The notes under the pieces: model-generated
The model's input: the letters and a program-made list of their open reading frames with translations, nothing else
Database searches by the model: none
Told to the model about the DNA's origin: nothing
In this document: positions 1-9,277 of the stretch, piece by piece
Layout of the letters: every line of letters starts with the position of its first letter
Numbering within the stretch: position 1 is the stretch's first letter
NCBI GenBank assembly: GCA_021789895.1
Contig: JAJYIU010000009.1
Span: 1 to 64,000 of the forward strand
DNA length: 64,000 nucleotides
Direction: 5' to 3'
DNA from: Acidobacteriota bacterium
GTDB lineage: Bacteria > Acidobacteriota > Terriglobia > Terriglobales > SCQP01
Position numbers and translations under genes: made by a program

Positions 1-2055
1 CTGCACGCGGAGGCGGGCGGCCGCGGCACGCCGGAGCCGGCGGCGGCGGGCGCGGCGCCGGGGCCGCCGGGAAGTTGGCGGGGCGCTGCCGCGCACAGCC
101 GCAACCTGATGCCGGTGCCGGCGGAGGCAAGCTGGCGGGAGGGAGCGATGGCGCTGAATTCCGGATTCAATGCCGCGCTGGGCGCCCACCGCGACCAACG
201 GCTGGAGGCGGCGCTGACGCGCACCCTGGCGACGCTCGGGCGCCGCACCGGATTGAGCATTGATCCTTTTCTGCGCGCGGAACCGGGAGCGGCCAACCTG
301 GTGGTGCACTGCCGCGCCGCCGGCCGCGCCGTGCCGGCGCTCGGCGAGGACGAAAGCTATACGCTCGAGATCGGGCCGCAGCGCGCCACGCTGGAGGCGG
401 CCACGGTTACCGGGGCGCTGCGCGGCTTGCAGACGCTGCTGCAATTACCCGAAACGAACGGCGGAGGATATGTGCTGCCCGCCTGCCGCATCCAAGACCG
501 GCCGCGCTTCCGCTGGCGCGGGCTGCTGCTGGATTGCAGCCGGCACTTCCAGCCGCTGGAGAACGTGCTGCGGACGCTGGACTGCATGGCGGCATTCAAG
601 TACAACGTCTTCCACTGGCATTTGAGCGACGATCAGGGATTCCGGGTGGAGTGCCGGCGGCATCCGCAGCTCACGCGCAAGGGCTCCGACGGGCAGTTCT
701 ATACCCAGGCGGAAGTGCGACAGGTTATCGCGTACGCCGCCGCGCGCGGAATCCGCATCGTGCCCGAGTTCGATATGCCGGCGCACTCGACCAGTTGGAT
801 GACGGGCTATCCGTTTCTGGGCAGCGCCCCGGGACCTTACCATATCGCGCGCACCTTCGGGGTGCACAACGCGGTAATGGACCCGACGCGGGCCACGACC
901 TACCGCTTCCTGAACAGCTTTTTTGCGGAGATGTCCGCGCTGTTTCCCGACGCCTACCTGCACATCGGAGGCGATGAAAACAACGGCCACGACTGGAGCG
1001 CCAATGCGCGCATTCAAGCCTACATGCGGCGGCACCGGATTGCGGACAAACGGGCGCTGCAGACGCTGTTCAACCGCCGCATCGAGCCGCTCGTGCGCCG
1101 GCATGGGAAAAAGATGATGGGCTGGGAAGAAATCCTGCATCCCCATCTGCCGCAGGACGTAGTGGTGGAGGCCTGGCTGAGCGTCGAGGCGCTGGGAAAA
1201 ATCGTCAGCCGCGGCTATCCCGGGATTCTTTCGGCCGGCTATTATCTCGATCTGATGTGGCCGGCGGCGCAGCACTATGCCGTGGATCCGATTCCCGCCA
1301 ACAGTCCGCTGACGGCCGGGCAGCGGGCGCGGGTGCTCGGCGGCGAGGCCTGCATGTGGGGCGAATACGTGCCGCCGCAGGTGCTGGACAGCCACATCTG
1401 GCCGCGCGCGGCGGCGATCGCGGAGCGCTTCTGGTCGCCGGCGGAGGTCAACGACGCGGACGACATGTACCGCCGGCTGGAGCCGGCCAGCCTGCAACTG
1501 GAAGACCTGGGCAGCACGCACCGCGCGCATGCGGGGCAACTGCTGCGCCGGCTGGCGGGGAACGAGCATCCGTATCCGCTGCAGGTTTTGACGCAGGCGA
1601 TCGAGCCGACCAAGGGCTATAGCTGGCACAGCCTGCCCTACAACATCTTCACTCCGCCCGACTGGATGATTTACGCCGTGCCGCCGGAAAGCGCAGCGCG
1701 GCGCTGGTTTCCAAAACTGGTGAACGCCTTCGTGCGGCAGCCGGCGGCGGCCAAGCCGCGGCAGCGGCTGCTGGGGCTGTTTGCAAGCTGGCAGCAGGCC
1801 TACGCCCAGTACCAGCCGCTGGCGGAACGCACGCCGCAGTTGCAACAACTGGCGCCGCTCTACGCCGCCCTGACCCAGGCCGGCGGTGTGGGCCAAGCCT
1901 GCGTCACAGCGCTGGCTTCCGGCCTAACCCTGCCGGCGGCGGAGGCGGCGGCGGCGCGCCGCCGCTTGCAACGCGCCGCGCAGCCGCACGCCGACCTGCT
2001 GCTGATCATGATTCCCGGGCTGGAAACGCTGCTCGAGCGGGCGGCGGGACGCTAA
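1..2055 (+). CDS. GH20 beta-N-acetylhexosaminidase, 5' end missing
   Basis: Predicted secreted enzyme releasing terminal GlcNAc/GalNAc from chitin fragments or glycans. The frame is open from base 1, and the sequence before the Met at 109 (ending AHSRNLMPVP) reads like the usual GH20 entry, so the true start and any signal peptide lie left of the window. Numbering from 109, residues ~1-130 form the GH20b-like N-domain and ~135-470 the TIM barrel. WHLSDDQGF marks an early barrel strand, and the GGDE motif supplies the Asp289-Glu290 pair used in substrate-assisted catalysis. A helical C-terminal region of about 170 residues follows. The next gene starts 10 bases downstream, suggesting co-transcription. 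The family call is firm; the exact substrate is not. Confidence 0.93.
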   Translation: MHAEAGGRGTPEPAAAGAAPGPPGSWRGAAAHSRNLMPVPAEASWREGAMALNSGFNAALGAHRDQRLEAALTRTLATLGRRTGLSIDPFLRAEPGAANLVVHCRAAGRAVPALGEDESYTLEIGPQRATLEAATVTGALRGLQTLLQLPETNGGGYVLPACRIQDRPRFRWRGLLLDCSRHFQPLENVLRTLDCMAAFKYNVFHWHLSDDQGFRVECRRHPQLTRKGSDGQFYTQAEVRQVIAYAAARGIRIVPEFDMPAHSTSWMTGYPFLGSAPGPYHIARTFGVHNAVMDPTRATTYRFLNSFFAEMSALFPDAYLHIGGDENNGHDWSANARIQAYMRRHRIADKRALQTLFNRRIEPLVRRHGKKMMGWEEILHPHLPQDVVVEAWLSVEALGKIVSRGYPGILSAGYYLDLMWPAAQHYAVDPIPANSPLTAGQRARVLGGEACMWGEYVPPQVLDSHIWPRAAAIAERFWSPAEVNDADDMYRRLEPASLQLEDLGSTHRAHAGQLLRRLAGNEHPYPLQVLTQAIEPTKGYSWHSLPYNIFTPPDWMIYAVPPESAARRWFPKLVNAFVRQPAAAKPRQRLLGLFASWQQAYAQYQPLAERTPQLQQLAPLYAALTQAGGVGQACVTALASGLTLPAAEAAAARRRLQRAAQPHADLLLIMIPGLETLLERAAGR

Positions 2056-2065
2056 GCTGCTAATC

Positions 2066-2623
2066 ATGGCGGGAATTGAACTCAGCCCGGAACAGCTGGA
2101 AAAGTTCATCGGCCTGCTGGTGAACTACATTGAGGAACAGCGCAAGCACTACCGGCCGGCGGCGGCGCCGCTGCCGCCATCCCAGCGAACCGGCCTTGCC
2201 AAATTCTTTCCCGCCGCGATCATGGATACGCGGGTGCTCAAGCTGGAAGGCGAACGCGTTCCCAATCCTGAGTTCCTCTCAGTGTTGAAGATCATGGGCA
2301 TCGGCCCGCTATTGGACCCGTCTTCGCTGCCGGCAGTGACGTTCGTGGATGTGATCGTCTTCCAGGTCCCCTATACGCCGGAAATGCTTTTCCACGAACT
2401 GGTGCATGCCGAACAATTCCGGCAACTGGGAACCCAAAAATTCATGCAGCACTATGTGAAAGGTTTTCTCGCCAGCGGACGATTCGAGGATATCTTGCTG
2501 GAGCGGCACGGGTTCGAGCTGGCCCGGCGGTACGCGCAGCAGCCGCAGGAAGCGTTTTCGGTGGCCGCGGCGGTGCAGGCATGGATTGAGCAGCAGTATC
2601 GGGCAGCCAGCACCAAGCATTAG
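2066..2623 (+). CDS. Small HExxH-motif protein, putative metallopeptidase
   Basis: A 185-residue protein of no family I can name. It contains HELVHAEQF at residues 110-118, an HExxH zinc-binding pattern (His110, Glu111, His114) of the metallopeptidase type. A later Glu-rich helix (RFEDILLERHGFE) might provide a third ligand. No signal peptide or membrane segment is visible, so a cytoplasmic location is likely. It lies 10 bases after the GH20 gene on the same strand and is probably co-transcribed with it. The motif could be structural rather than catalytic, so proteolytic activity is only a suggestion. Confidence 0.7.
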   Translation: MAGIELSPEQLEKFIGLLVNYIEEQRKHYRPAAAPLPPSQRTGLAKFFPAAIMDTRVLKLEGERVPNPEFLSVLKIMGIGPLLDPSSLPAVTFVDVIVFQVPYTPEMLFHELVHAEQFRQLGTQKFMQHYVKGFLASGRFEDILLERHGFELARRYAQQPQEAFSVAAAVQAWIEQQYRAASTKH

Positions 2624-2906
2624 CAGGCTCAATGAACCGTCAAGCTAACTGCATCCGCCGTTGTGAGACACCCAGATCGCATGATTGCAAGGGAATTCTG
2701 GGATAAACCCTTATTTAAGTTCGAGATTGATCGCACGATCGGGCAAAAAAAGACAGTATCAGCCGATCAAAAAAAAGAGGGTAGCGATTTTTTTTGCAAA
2801 ACGGCACCCGAGGCCAAATTTCGAGCATAACTAGATGATAATTCAATCGTTTAACCGGGTGCCGTTTTGTTTTTAAAACGGCACCCAAACGGCACCCCCA
2901 GACGTT
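2624..2906. other. Non-coding gap with ACGGCACCC repeats
   Basis: This 283-base stretch is AT-richer than its surroundings and contains no convincing gene. AAACGGCACCC-type words occur at 2797-2810, 2875-2886 and 2887-2898, with the complement at 2856-2869. The copies at 2857-2868 and 2875-2886 form a perfect 12-bp stem around a six-base loop, and 2797-2810 can pair with 2856-2869 instead. The hairpin lies just beyond the smpB stop, so it may act as an RNA 3' end structure. No T-tract follows it on the minus strand, so it is not a textbook terminator. I looked for tmRNA, a common smpB neighbour, and did not find it. Confidence 0.6.
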
Positions 2907-3371
2907 TCAGCGCCGGCCACGGGCCTTGAGGGCGGCGCGGGCTTCGCGTTCGGCTTCGCGGCGGCGTTCGGATTCGCGCTTATCGTAGAGCTGCTTGCCT
3001 TTCGCCAGGGCGATTTCGCATTTGACCCGCCCGCGCTTGAAATAGAGCCGCACCGGGATGAGGGTAAGGCCTTTTTCGCGGGTTTTGCCTTCGAGCTTGT
3101 CCATTTCGGCTTTATGCAGCAGCAGGCGGCGGCTGCGTTCCGGCTCGTGGCCGGCGTAGCCGGCGTTGCGGTAGGGGCTGATATGGCAGTTGAGCAGCTC
3201 GGCCTGGCCGGCGCGCACCAGCACGAAACTATCCTTAAGCTGCACCTGGCCGGCGCGCAGGGATTTGACCTCGCTGCCGGTGAGGGCCAGGCCGGCTTCC
3301 CAGGACTCCAGCAAGTGATAGTTATGCCGCGCTTGGCGGTTTTCGGCAATGATGCGACCGGCTTCGGCCAT
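2907..3371 (-). CDS. smpB: SsrA (tmRNA)-binding protein SmpB
   Basis: SmpB binds tmRNA and delivers it to stalled ribosomes for trans-translation. The 154-residue length is normal. The N-terminal beta-barrel signature is intact (ENRQARHNYHLLE, then ALTGSEVKSLR, then LKDSFVLV), as is the RRLLLHKAEMDKL segment. The basic, Arg/Lys-rich C-terminal tail is the part that enters the mRNA channel in this family. The gene is divergent from ilvD, sharing about 120 bases of upstream DNA. No tmRNA gene was found next to it. Confidence 0.96.
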   Translation of the reverse strand: MAEAGRIIAENRQARHNYHLLESWEAGLALTGSEVKSLRAGQVQLKDSFVLVRAGQAELLNCHISPYRNAGYAGHEPERSRRLLLHKAEMDKLEGKTREKGLTLIPVRLYFKRGRVKCEIALAKGKQLYDKRESERRREAEREARAALKARGRR

Positions 3372-3449
3372 GGAATCACTCCCGCGGGGCGGCCCTGCGC
3401 CCGGCCCCGCCTGCTACCAATCCGCAGAGTGGCCCCGCCGCTTATAGCG

Positions 3450-3455
3450 TACAAT
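3450..3455 (+). promoter_or_regulatory. Possible -10 element for ilvD
   Basis: TACAAT lies 38 bases before the chosen ilvD start, in an AT-rich patch of otherwise GC-rich DNA. No good -35 hexamer is visible at the expected spacing, so this is a weak call. Confidence 0.3.
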
Positions 3456-3492
3456 GTTGAATTTCAACGGGAAAGGCCGAGTAGGAGCATCC

Positions 3493-5211
3493 ATGCCAAG
3501 CGAGGACAACGAACTGCGCCAGTTGAAGCACCGCAGCCACGAAATCACCGAGGGCCGCGACCGCGCGCCGGCGCGCGCGATGTTCAAAGCGGTGGGCTTC
3601 AGCGACGCCGACCTGGCGCGGCCGATCGTCGGCATCGCCAACACCTGGATCGAGACCATGCCGTGCAACTTCCATCTACGCCGGCTGGCGGAAGAGGTCA
3701 AGGCGGGGGTGCGGGCGGCGGGCGCGACGCCGATGGAGTTCAACACGATCGCCATCAGCGACGGCGAGACGATGGGCACCGAGGGAATGCGGGCATCGCT
3801 GGTGAGCCGCGAGGTGGTGGCGGATTCGATCGAGTTGGTGTGCCGCGGCCAGTTATTCGACGCGGTGATCGCGCTGGTGGGCTGCGACAAGACCATCCCC
3901 GGGGCGGCGATGGCGCTGGCGCGGCTGAATCTGCCAGGGCTGGTGCTCTACGGCGGGACGATAGCGCCCGGACGCTATGAGGGACGCGACGTCAGCATTC
4001 AAGACGTTTTCGAGGCGGTGGGGGCGCATGCGGCGGGGCGCATCGGGGATGCCGAGTTGAAGGCGCTGGAAGACGCCGCCTGTCCCGGCGCGGGCGCCTG
4101 CGGCGGGCAATACACCGCCAACACCATGTCCACGGCAATGGAGCTGATCGGGCTCTCGCCGCTGGGCGCCAACAGCGTGCCGGCGCTGGACGCGCAAAAG
4201 GCCGCCATCGCGCGGCAGTGCGGCGCCTGGGTGATGGAGCTGCTGCGCCAGCGGCTGCGGCCGCTCGACATCCTGACCCCGCCGGCGTTCCACAACGCGA
4301 TTGCCGCGGTGGCGGCCAGCGGCGGCTCGACCAACGCGGTGCTGCACCTGCTGGCGATCGCGCGCGAGGCGGGGGTGGCGCTGACGCTGGAAGATTTCAG
4401 CGCCGTCAGCCGGCGCACCCCGCTGCTGGCCGATCTCAAGCCCGCCGGGCGCTTCATGGCGGTGGACGTGCACCGCGCGGGTGGGATTCCGGTGCTGGCG
4501 CGGCGGCTAGTGGCGGGCGGCTACGCGCAGGGCGACTGCCGCACGGTGACCGGGCGCACGCTGGCGGAAGAGGCCGCGGGCGCGGTGGAAACCGCGGGGC
4601 AGGAAGTCTTCGCGCCGCTGGAGCGCCCGCTCAAATCGAGCGGCGGGCTGGTGGTGCTGCGCGGCAACCTGGCGCCGCAGGGCGCGGTGGTGAAGCTGAG
4701 CGGACACGAGCGGCGGTATCATCGCGGCCCGGCGCGCGTATTCGAGTCGGAAGAAGAAGCGATGGCGGCGGTCACCGGCAGCCGTCCCGACCTGGCGCGG
4801 CTGCAGGCGGGGGACGTGGTGGTGATCCGCAACGAAGGGCCGCGCGGCGGGCCGGGGATGCGCGAGATGCTGGGGGTGACGGCGGCCATCGTCGGCGAAG
4901 GCCTGGGAGGCGAGCTGGCGCTGATTACCGATGGGCGGTTCAGCGGCGCCACGCATGGGCTGATGGCCGGCCATGTCGCTCCGGAGGCGGCTTGCGGCGG
5001 CCCCATCGCCGCGCTGCGCGAGGGCGACATGATCGTGCTCGATGCCGAGGCCGGCAAGCTGGAAGTCGAACTCGAACCCACGGCGCTGGAAGCCCGGCTG
5101 GCAGGCTGGCGTCCGCCGGCGCCGCGGTATGCGCGCGGGGTGTTTGCCCGCTACGCCGCGCTGGTCGGCTCGGCCGCGGACGGGGCGGTGCTGCAACTGC
5201 CGGGGAAATAA
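3493..5211 (+). CDS. ilvD: Dihydroxy-acid dehydratase
   Basis: Catalyses the third common step of valine/isoleucine synthesis, dehydrating 2,3-dihydroxy-3-methylvalerate or -isovalerate to the 2-oxo acid. The 572-residue length from this ATG fits the IlvD/Edd family. The conserved cysteines expected to hold the Fe-S cluster are Cys58 (MPCNF), Cys131 (GCDKTIPG) and Cys203 ([10 protein letters not shown]); GRFSGATHG is present near the C-terminus. I prefer the ATG at 3493 over the upstream in-frame codon at 3454 because AGGAG sits just before it and family proteins begin at this point. It is a single gene with no other ilv/leu genes nearby. Confidence 0.96.
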   Translation: MPSEDNELRQLKHRSHEITEGRDRAPARAMFKAVGFSDADLARPIVGIANTWIETMPCNFHLRRLAEEVKAGVRAAGATPMEFNTIAISDGETMGTEGMRASLVSREVVADSIELVCRGQLFDAVIALVGCDKTIPGAAMALARLNLPGLVLYGGTIAPGRYEGRDVSIQDVFEAVGAHAAGRIGDAELKALEDAACPGAGACGGQYTANTMSTAMELIGLSPLGANSVPALDAQKAAIARQCGAWVMELLRQRLRPLDILTPPAFHNAIAAVAASGGSTNAVLHLLAIAREAGVALTLEDFSAVSRRTPLLADLKPAGRFMAVDVHRAGGIPVLARRLVAGGYAQGDCRTVTGRTLAEEAAGAVETAGQEVFAPLERPLKSSGGLVVLRGNLAPQGAVVKLSGHERRYHRGPARVFESEEEAMAAVTGSRPDLARLQAGDVVVIRNEGPRGGPGMREMLGVTAAIVGEGLGGELALITDGRFSGATHGLMAGHVAPEAACGGPIAALREGDMIVLDAEAGKLEVELEPTALEARLAGWRPPAPRYARGVFARYAALVGSAADGAVLQLPGK

Positions 5212-5227
5212 AGCCAGCTATCAGCCT

Positions 5228-5302
5228 TCAGTCGGCAGCATTGCTGCATAACGCCCGCAGGCGATCAACGCTCAGCCGGCAGCCGTGGCTGCGCAACGCC
5301 CG
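5228..5302 (+). repeat. Imperfect tandem 30-bp repeat
   Basis: Two imperfect copies (5228-5257 and 5272-5302) of a unit reading TCAGYCGGCAGC, a GCTGC inverse, then AACGCCCG, lying between the converging ilvD and DUF1015 genes. Each copy could fold through GCAGC/GCTGC, so the pair may serve as a bidirectional RNA end. No T-tract is present. Confidence 0.5.
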
Positions 5303-5326
5303 AAGTTCGCCGCCGCTAACGCGAAA

Positions 5327-6682
5327 TTATTCCAGGCGGTAGAGGGTCAGGCCGCTGAGCAGCTTGGGATAAAAGTCGGTGGATTTCTGCGGCATGACGC
5401 CGCCGGCGAAGGCGACGTCGCGAACCAGGGCGGGCGAGAGCGGGCGTAGCAGGAAGACCGCCTGCTGTTCCCGGGCGGCGACCTGCGCCAGGGCCGCGCG
5501 CGGGTCGCGTTCGTAGCCCAGGTAACGCTGCGCGCGCACGTCTTCGGGGGTGATGCCGAGACCGCGATGCAGCAGCAACTCGTGCAGAGCCAGCACGTCG
5601 AGCTGGCGCTGCGGCGCGGGACAGGCGGCGAGCAGGCGCTCGCGATCAGCCTCCGATTTCCAGCGGAAGAGATGCAGGCCGGGAGCGCCGGCCAGGGCCG
5701 CGGCCGCCACCACCGGTCTGCCGGGGCCGGCCTGCATGGCGGCTTCAATCTTCGGCCACTCGGCAGCCCATTGCGCCGGCGCCAAATCCAGTTGGGCGTG
5801 GGCAAAGAATTCGGCCGCGGCGGAAAGGAAGCGGGCGGGGTCGAAATGCGTCAGGCCGCCGGCCAGACGATGCGTGGGCAGCACGACCAGGCCGGGCGAA
5901 TCCAGATTGACGAAGGTCATCATGGCGAAGTTCCAGCCGGCTTGCGCGGGCGGCGCGCCAGGCTCCTTTGCCTGCCGTCCGGCCTGCTCGTTGCGCCAGG
6001 CGAGGGCAGTTTCGTAGCGGTGATGCCCGTCGGCGATGACCAACTGGCGCTCGCGCATGCCGGCCGCGAGGTGCGCGATCACTTCGCGATCGGTTTCGCG
6101 GAAGAGGAGGTGGCGCACGCCAAATTCATCGGTAACCTGCAGCAGCGGCGAGCGGGCGCGCTGCCAAATTTCGGCTTCGATCCGCTGCGCGGGATCGCTG
6201 TAGAGCATGAAGATCTGGCCGAAATGAGTGCGGGCGGCGCGCAGCAGCGCCAGGCGGTCGGCCTTGGGGCCGGCCAGCGTCTGCTCGTGGCGAAAGACGA
6301 CGCGGCGATCGTAGTCTTCCAGGCGTCCCAGCGCGATAAAGCCCTGGCGGGTCAGCTCGCGCGCGGCGCCGGGCGGGGTGAAGACCTGGCGATAAGGGTA
6401 GATCGCGGCCTCGTCCTCGCGCCGCAGCACGCCTTGCGCAATCCAATCGCGCAGCCGGGCGGCGGCGTCTTCGTAAGCCCGGGGCTCGGCCGGGCCGGCG
6501 CCGCCGTGGGATTCGGCCGGCGGCGAGGGCAGGATCAGGCGAGCCAGATTGTAGGGCGACAGTTCGAGGTAGCGCCGGTACATCGCCGGCGAGATTTTGT
6601 CGTAGGGCTGGGTGAACACGCCGCCGGGTTCTACGCGGGCGAGGTCATAGCGGTAGGCGCGAAAGGGAAGAATCTGGGCCAT
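5327..6682 (-). CDS. DUF1015 family protein
   Basis: A 451-residue conserved bacterial protein of unknown biochemical role. It matches the DUF1015 family from its first residues (AQILPFRAYRYD), through PYDKISPAMYRRYL, to IADGHHRYETALAWR and the C-terminal end. No signal peptide or membrane segment is seen. The open frame extends upstream to 6766, but the ATG at 6682 gives the family-typical N-terminus. It lies 80 bases downstream of folP on the same strand and may be co-transcribed with it. I cannot assign a reaction. Confidence 0.88.
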   Translation of the reverse strand: MAQILPFRAYRYDLARVEPGGVFTQPYDKISPAMYRRYLELSPYNLARLILPSPPAESHGGAGPAEPRAYEDAAARLRDWIAQGVLRREDEAAIYPYRQVFTPPGAARELTRQGFIALGRLEDYDRRVVFRHEQTLAGPKADRLALLRAARTHFGQIFMLYSDPAQRIEAEIWQRARSPLLQVTDEFGVRHLLFRETDREVIAHLAAGMRERQLVIADGHHRYETALAWRNEQAGRQAKEPGAPPAQAGWNFAMMTFVNLDSPGLVVLPTHRLAGGLTHFDPARFLSAAAEFFAHAQLDLAPAQWAAEWPKIEAAMQAGPGRPVVAAAALAGAPGLHLFRWKSEADRERLLAACPAPQRQLDVLALHELLLHRGLGITPEDVRAQRYLGYERDPRAALAQVAAREQQAVFLLRPLSPALVRDVAFAGGVMPQKSTDFYPKLLSGLTLYRLE

Positions 6683-6762
6683 AAAATTTATTATCCAGGG
6701 AAACCAGGACGGTTCGGCGGACGGGAGCCGAAGCTGCAAGGCGGGGTCGCGGCGGCGTTCTT

Positions 6763-7737
6763 TCAACCAGCGGGGGATTCGACGGGGTTGGCGGCCAGAA
6801 TCGCGTCGGCGACGCGGGCGGCGTCGCGTGCGGCGGCGACATCGTGCACGCGCACCAGGTGCGCGCCGTTGAGGATGGCCGCGGTGACTGCGGCCAGGGA
6901 GCCGTAGAGGCGGGCATCGGGCGGCGGTAGTTGGGGCGAGGCGCCAGGGACTGGCGGCGAAGGCGGAGCGGCGGGAGAAGGCGGAGCGGCCAGAGCGTAG
7001 CCGATAAAAGATTTTCGCGAAACCCCGGCCAGGAGGGGGCGGCCGAACGCATGCCAGGAATCGAAGCGCGCCAGCAGGGGAAAATTTTCGCCCAGGTTTT
7101 TGCCAAAGCCGAAGCCGGGATCGAGCACGATGCGATCTGCGGCGATGCCGGCGGCGCGGGCGCGGGCCAGCAGGGCGCGGAAGCCCCGTGTCACCTCGTC
7201 CACCGGATCGGCGAGCGGCGGAAGGCGGTGCATGGTAGCGAAGCAGCCGCGCAGGTGCATGAGCACCAGTCCGCAGCCGGCGCCGGCGGCGGTTGCGAGC
7301 ATGACGGGATCGGCCAGCCCAGACACGTCATTGATAATATCGGCGCCGGCGGCCAGGGCCGCGCGCGCGGTCTCGCCATGGCGTGTATCCACCGACAGCG
7401 GGATTTGGGGAAAGCGCCGGCGCAGGCGCTCGAGCGCGGGCAGCAGGCGCGCCTGTTCCTGCGGCGGCGGCAAAGGCTCGGCTGCGGGGCGGGTGGATTC
7501 GGCGCCGAGGTCGAGCAGATCGGCGCCGGCAGCCAGCGCCGCCTCGGCGGCTTCCACGACGGCGTCGGGGGGCAGGCGGCTGGCGGGGTAAAAGGAATCG
7601 GGGGTGAGATTGAGGATCGCCATCAACAAGGTGCGGCGGCCGAGCTCCAACCGGCGATCGCCGAGCTGCCAAATCCGGAGGGGGCGCGGGGAAATCATGG
7701 GCATGAGAGGCGGGTCCCAAGCGCCGGAACCGGCCAA
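6763..7737 (-). CDS. folP: Dihydropteroate synthase
   Basis: Condenses 6-hydroxymethyl-dihydropterin diphosphate with p-aminobenzoate in folate synthesis and is the sulfonamide target. The family signatures are present in order: ILNLTPDSFY, DLGAESTRP, LSVDTRHGETA, ADIINDVSG, DPGFGFGKN, LAGVSRKSFIG and VRVHDV. The protein is 324 residues from this start; Met12 and Met14 are alternative starts. A Pro/Ser/Ala-rich insertion of about 25 residues follows the SRKSFIG motif, just before the segment ending in RVHDV, and is not usual in the family. It is divergent from the secreted-protein gene at 7852. Confidence 0.95.
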   Translation of the reverse strand: MAGSGAWDPPLMPMISPRPLRIWQLGDRRLELGRRTLLMAILNLTPDSFYPASRLPPDAVVEAAEAALAAGADLLDLGAESTRPAAEPLPPPQEQARLLPALERLRRRFPQIPLSVDTRHGETARAALAAGADIINDVSGLADPVMLATAAGAGCGLVLMHLRGCFATMHRLPPLADPVDEVTRGFRALLARARAAGIAADRIVLDPGFGFGKNLGENFPLLARFDSWHAFGRPLLAGVSRKSFIGYALAAPPSPAAPPSPPVPGASPQLPPPDARLYGSLAAVTAAILNGAHLVRVHDVAAARDAARVADAILAANPVESPAG

Positions 7738-7851
7738 TGCAATAACGTTACAATGATTACCAGAAGACCGCTCTATAGGTTTATGCCAGCGTCAATTGCG
7801 GAGCGCTCCCGTCCATTGCCGAAATTAGAGAAAAAGCCAGGAGGTGCTGTC

Positions 7852-9255
7852 ATGCGAACACCATTGCGTGCGAGGGTGCGCATCGCGCTGGGGATAATCC
7901 TGACGCTGGGGCTGTACATCGCCGCCTGGGCGCAGGCCGCGCCGCGCCCGCCGGCTCCGGCGGCGAGCGTAACGGCAACCGATCCGGCGTATGTGAACGG
8001 CTACCGGGCCGGCTACCAGGCCGGAGCGCACGATCGCGCCGCGGCGCAAGCCTTCAATTTCCACAAATTTCTGGCCTACCAGGAAGCGCTCGCCGGCTAC
8101 CAGTCCAGCGCGGGCAGCCGCGCCGATTACCAGGCCAGCTTCCGCAGCGGATTCCAGGACGGCTATGGCGACGCCTACCAGGGGCGCCGGCCCAGCGTAG
8201 GCAGCGCGGCGGGGCAGGAAACCCAGGCCAGCCCCGCGCCAGGACCAGGGCCGGCAGCCACGCAAGCGCCAGGGCCAGGGCCGGCAGTTACACAAGCTCC
8301 GGCGACCGGGCCGGCAGCCGCTCCGGCGCCGGCTGCGCCGCCGGGGGTGTACGGGCCCACGCCGGCGCCGTCGCCGGCAACGCCCGCCGCGGTCACACTG
8401 ACGCCGCAGCAACAGCGCGCGCGCGCCATCGGCTACCGCGAAGGCTACAGCGCCGGGCAGTTCGACTCCGACCGCGGCGCCGCCAACGCTCCGCTCGCGA
8501 GCCGCGAATACCGGCAGGCTTCAGCCGGTTACAGCGCCAACCTGGGCAACTTCGCCGATTTCCAGCAGGAATTCCGCGACGGCTTCGTGCTCGGCTACGG
8601 CGACGGCTTCAATCACCGTCTGTATAACTCCGCCATCGGCCTGCGCACACGGAGCAGCGCCGCGATCGCGCCGATCCGGAACAACAATCTGGTCCTGCCC
8701 GCCGGCACCGTGATCCACGGCCTGCTCGACAGCTATCTCAGCACCAAGAGCAGCCACAAGGGCGATGCATTCAGCCTCACGGTGAACATTCCCGTTTATG
8801 CCGGCAATGGAGCGGTGGCGATTCCCTCCGGCAGCCGGATTGAAGGCACGCTCGCCACGGTCAAGCGCGGCGGATTTCTGGGCGGCTCGGCCGAATTGAT
8901 GCTGGATTACCAGCGCATCATTTTGCCCGGCGGGCACAATTACGCGCTGGTTGCCAGCACCACCGGCGTCAGCCGGCGAACGGCGCGCACCAACGGCGAA
9001 GGCGGGGTGGGGCAGCCCAATAAAAAAGGCCAGGATGTTCGCCACATCGGCGTGGAAGCCGGAACGCTGGGAGTCTTGGGCGGGATTTTTGGCGGGATGC
9101 GCGGGATCGCCACCGGCGTCATCGCCGGAACGATTCTGGGCACGGGCGGGGTGATCGCCAGCCGGAAACGCGATATACGGCTCTATACCGGCGACCATGT
9201 CGAGCTCAAGCTGAACAAGCCGTTGTCGCTGGAGCCGATCGCCGCCGGCATCTGA
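7852..9255 (+). CDS. Secreted protein with GYxxGYxxG repeats and TrbI/VirB10-like C-domain
   Basis: A 467-residue exported protein of unknown function. The ATG at 7852 follows a strong AGGAGGT ribosome site and starts a signal peptide ending near AWAQA. Repeated Tyr/Gly/Gln units (GYRAGYQAG, later GYREGYSAGQ and GYGDGF) occur in two blocks separated by a Pro/Ala/Thr-rich linker of about 75 residues. The last ~200 residues (VLPAGTVIHGLLDSYL, IPSGSRIEGTL) resemble the pore domain of TrbI/VirB10 proteins but contain no conjugation hallmark, followed by a Gly-rich hydrophobic stretch. No conjugation genes are nearby, so a secretion role is not implied. Confidence 0.75.
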   Translation: MRTPLRARVRIALGIILTLGLYIAAWAQAAPRPPAPAASVTATDPAYVNGYRAGYQAGAHDRAAAQAFNFHKFLAYQEALAGYQSSAGSRADYQASFRSGFQDGYGDAYQGRRPSVGSAAGQETQASPAPGPGPAATQAPGPGPAVTQAPATGPAAAPAPAAPPGVYGPTPAPSPATPAAVTLTPQQQRARAIGYREGYSAGQFDSDRGAANAPLASREYRQASAGYSANLGNFADFQQEFRDGFVLGYGDGFNHRLYNSAIGLRTRSSAAIAPIRNNNLVLPAGTVIHGLLDSYLSTKSSHKGDAFSLTVNIPVYAGNGAVAIPSGSRIEGTLATVKRGGFLGGSAELMLDYQRIILPGGHNYALVASTTGVSRRTARTNGEGGVGQPNKKGQDVRHIGVEAGTLGVLGGIFGGMRGIATGVIAGTILGTGGVIASRKRDIRLYTGDHVELKLNKPLSLEPIAAGI

Positions 9256-9277
9256 AGGGCGCTACACATTCCACCGC

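Noticed and set aside
445-1896. Long open frame antisense to the GH20 gene (and similar long antisense frames throughout)
   Set aside because: GC-rich coding DNA produces long antisense frames. These translations are low-complexity, rich in Arg/Ala/Pro or His, and match no family, while the sense strand has clear conserved motifs.
2624-2906. tmRNA gene next to smpB
   Set aside because: The gap is shorter than a typical tmRNA, and I find no acceptor-stem pairing, tag reading frame or TpsiC arm.
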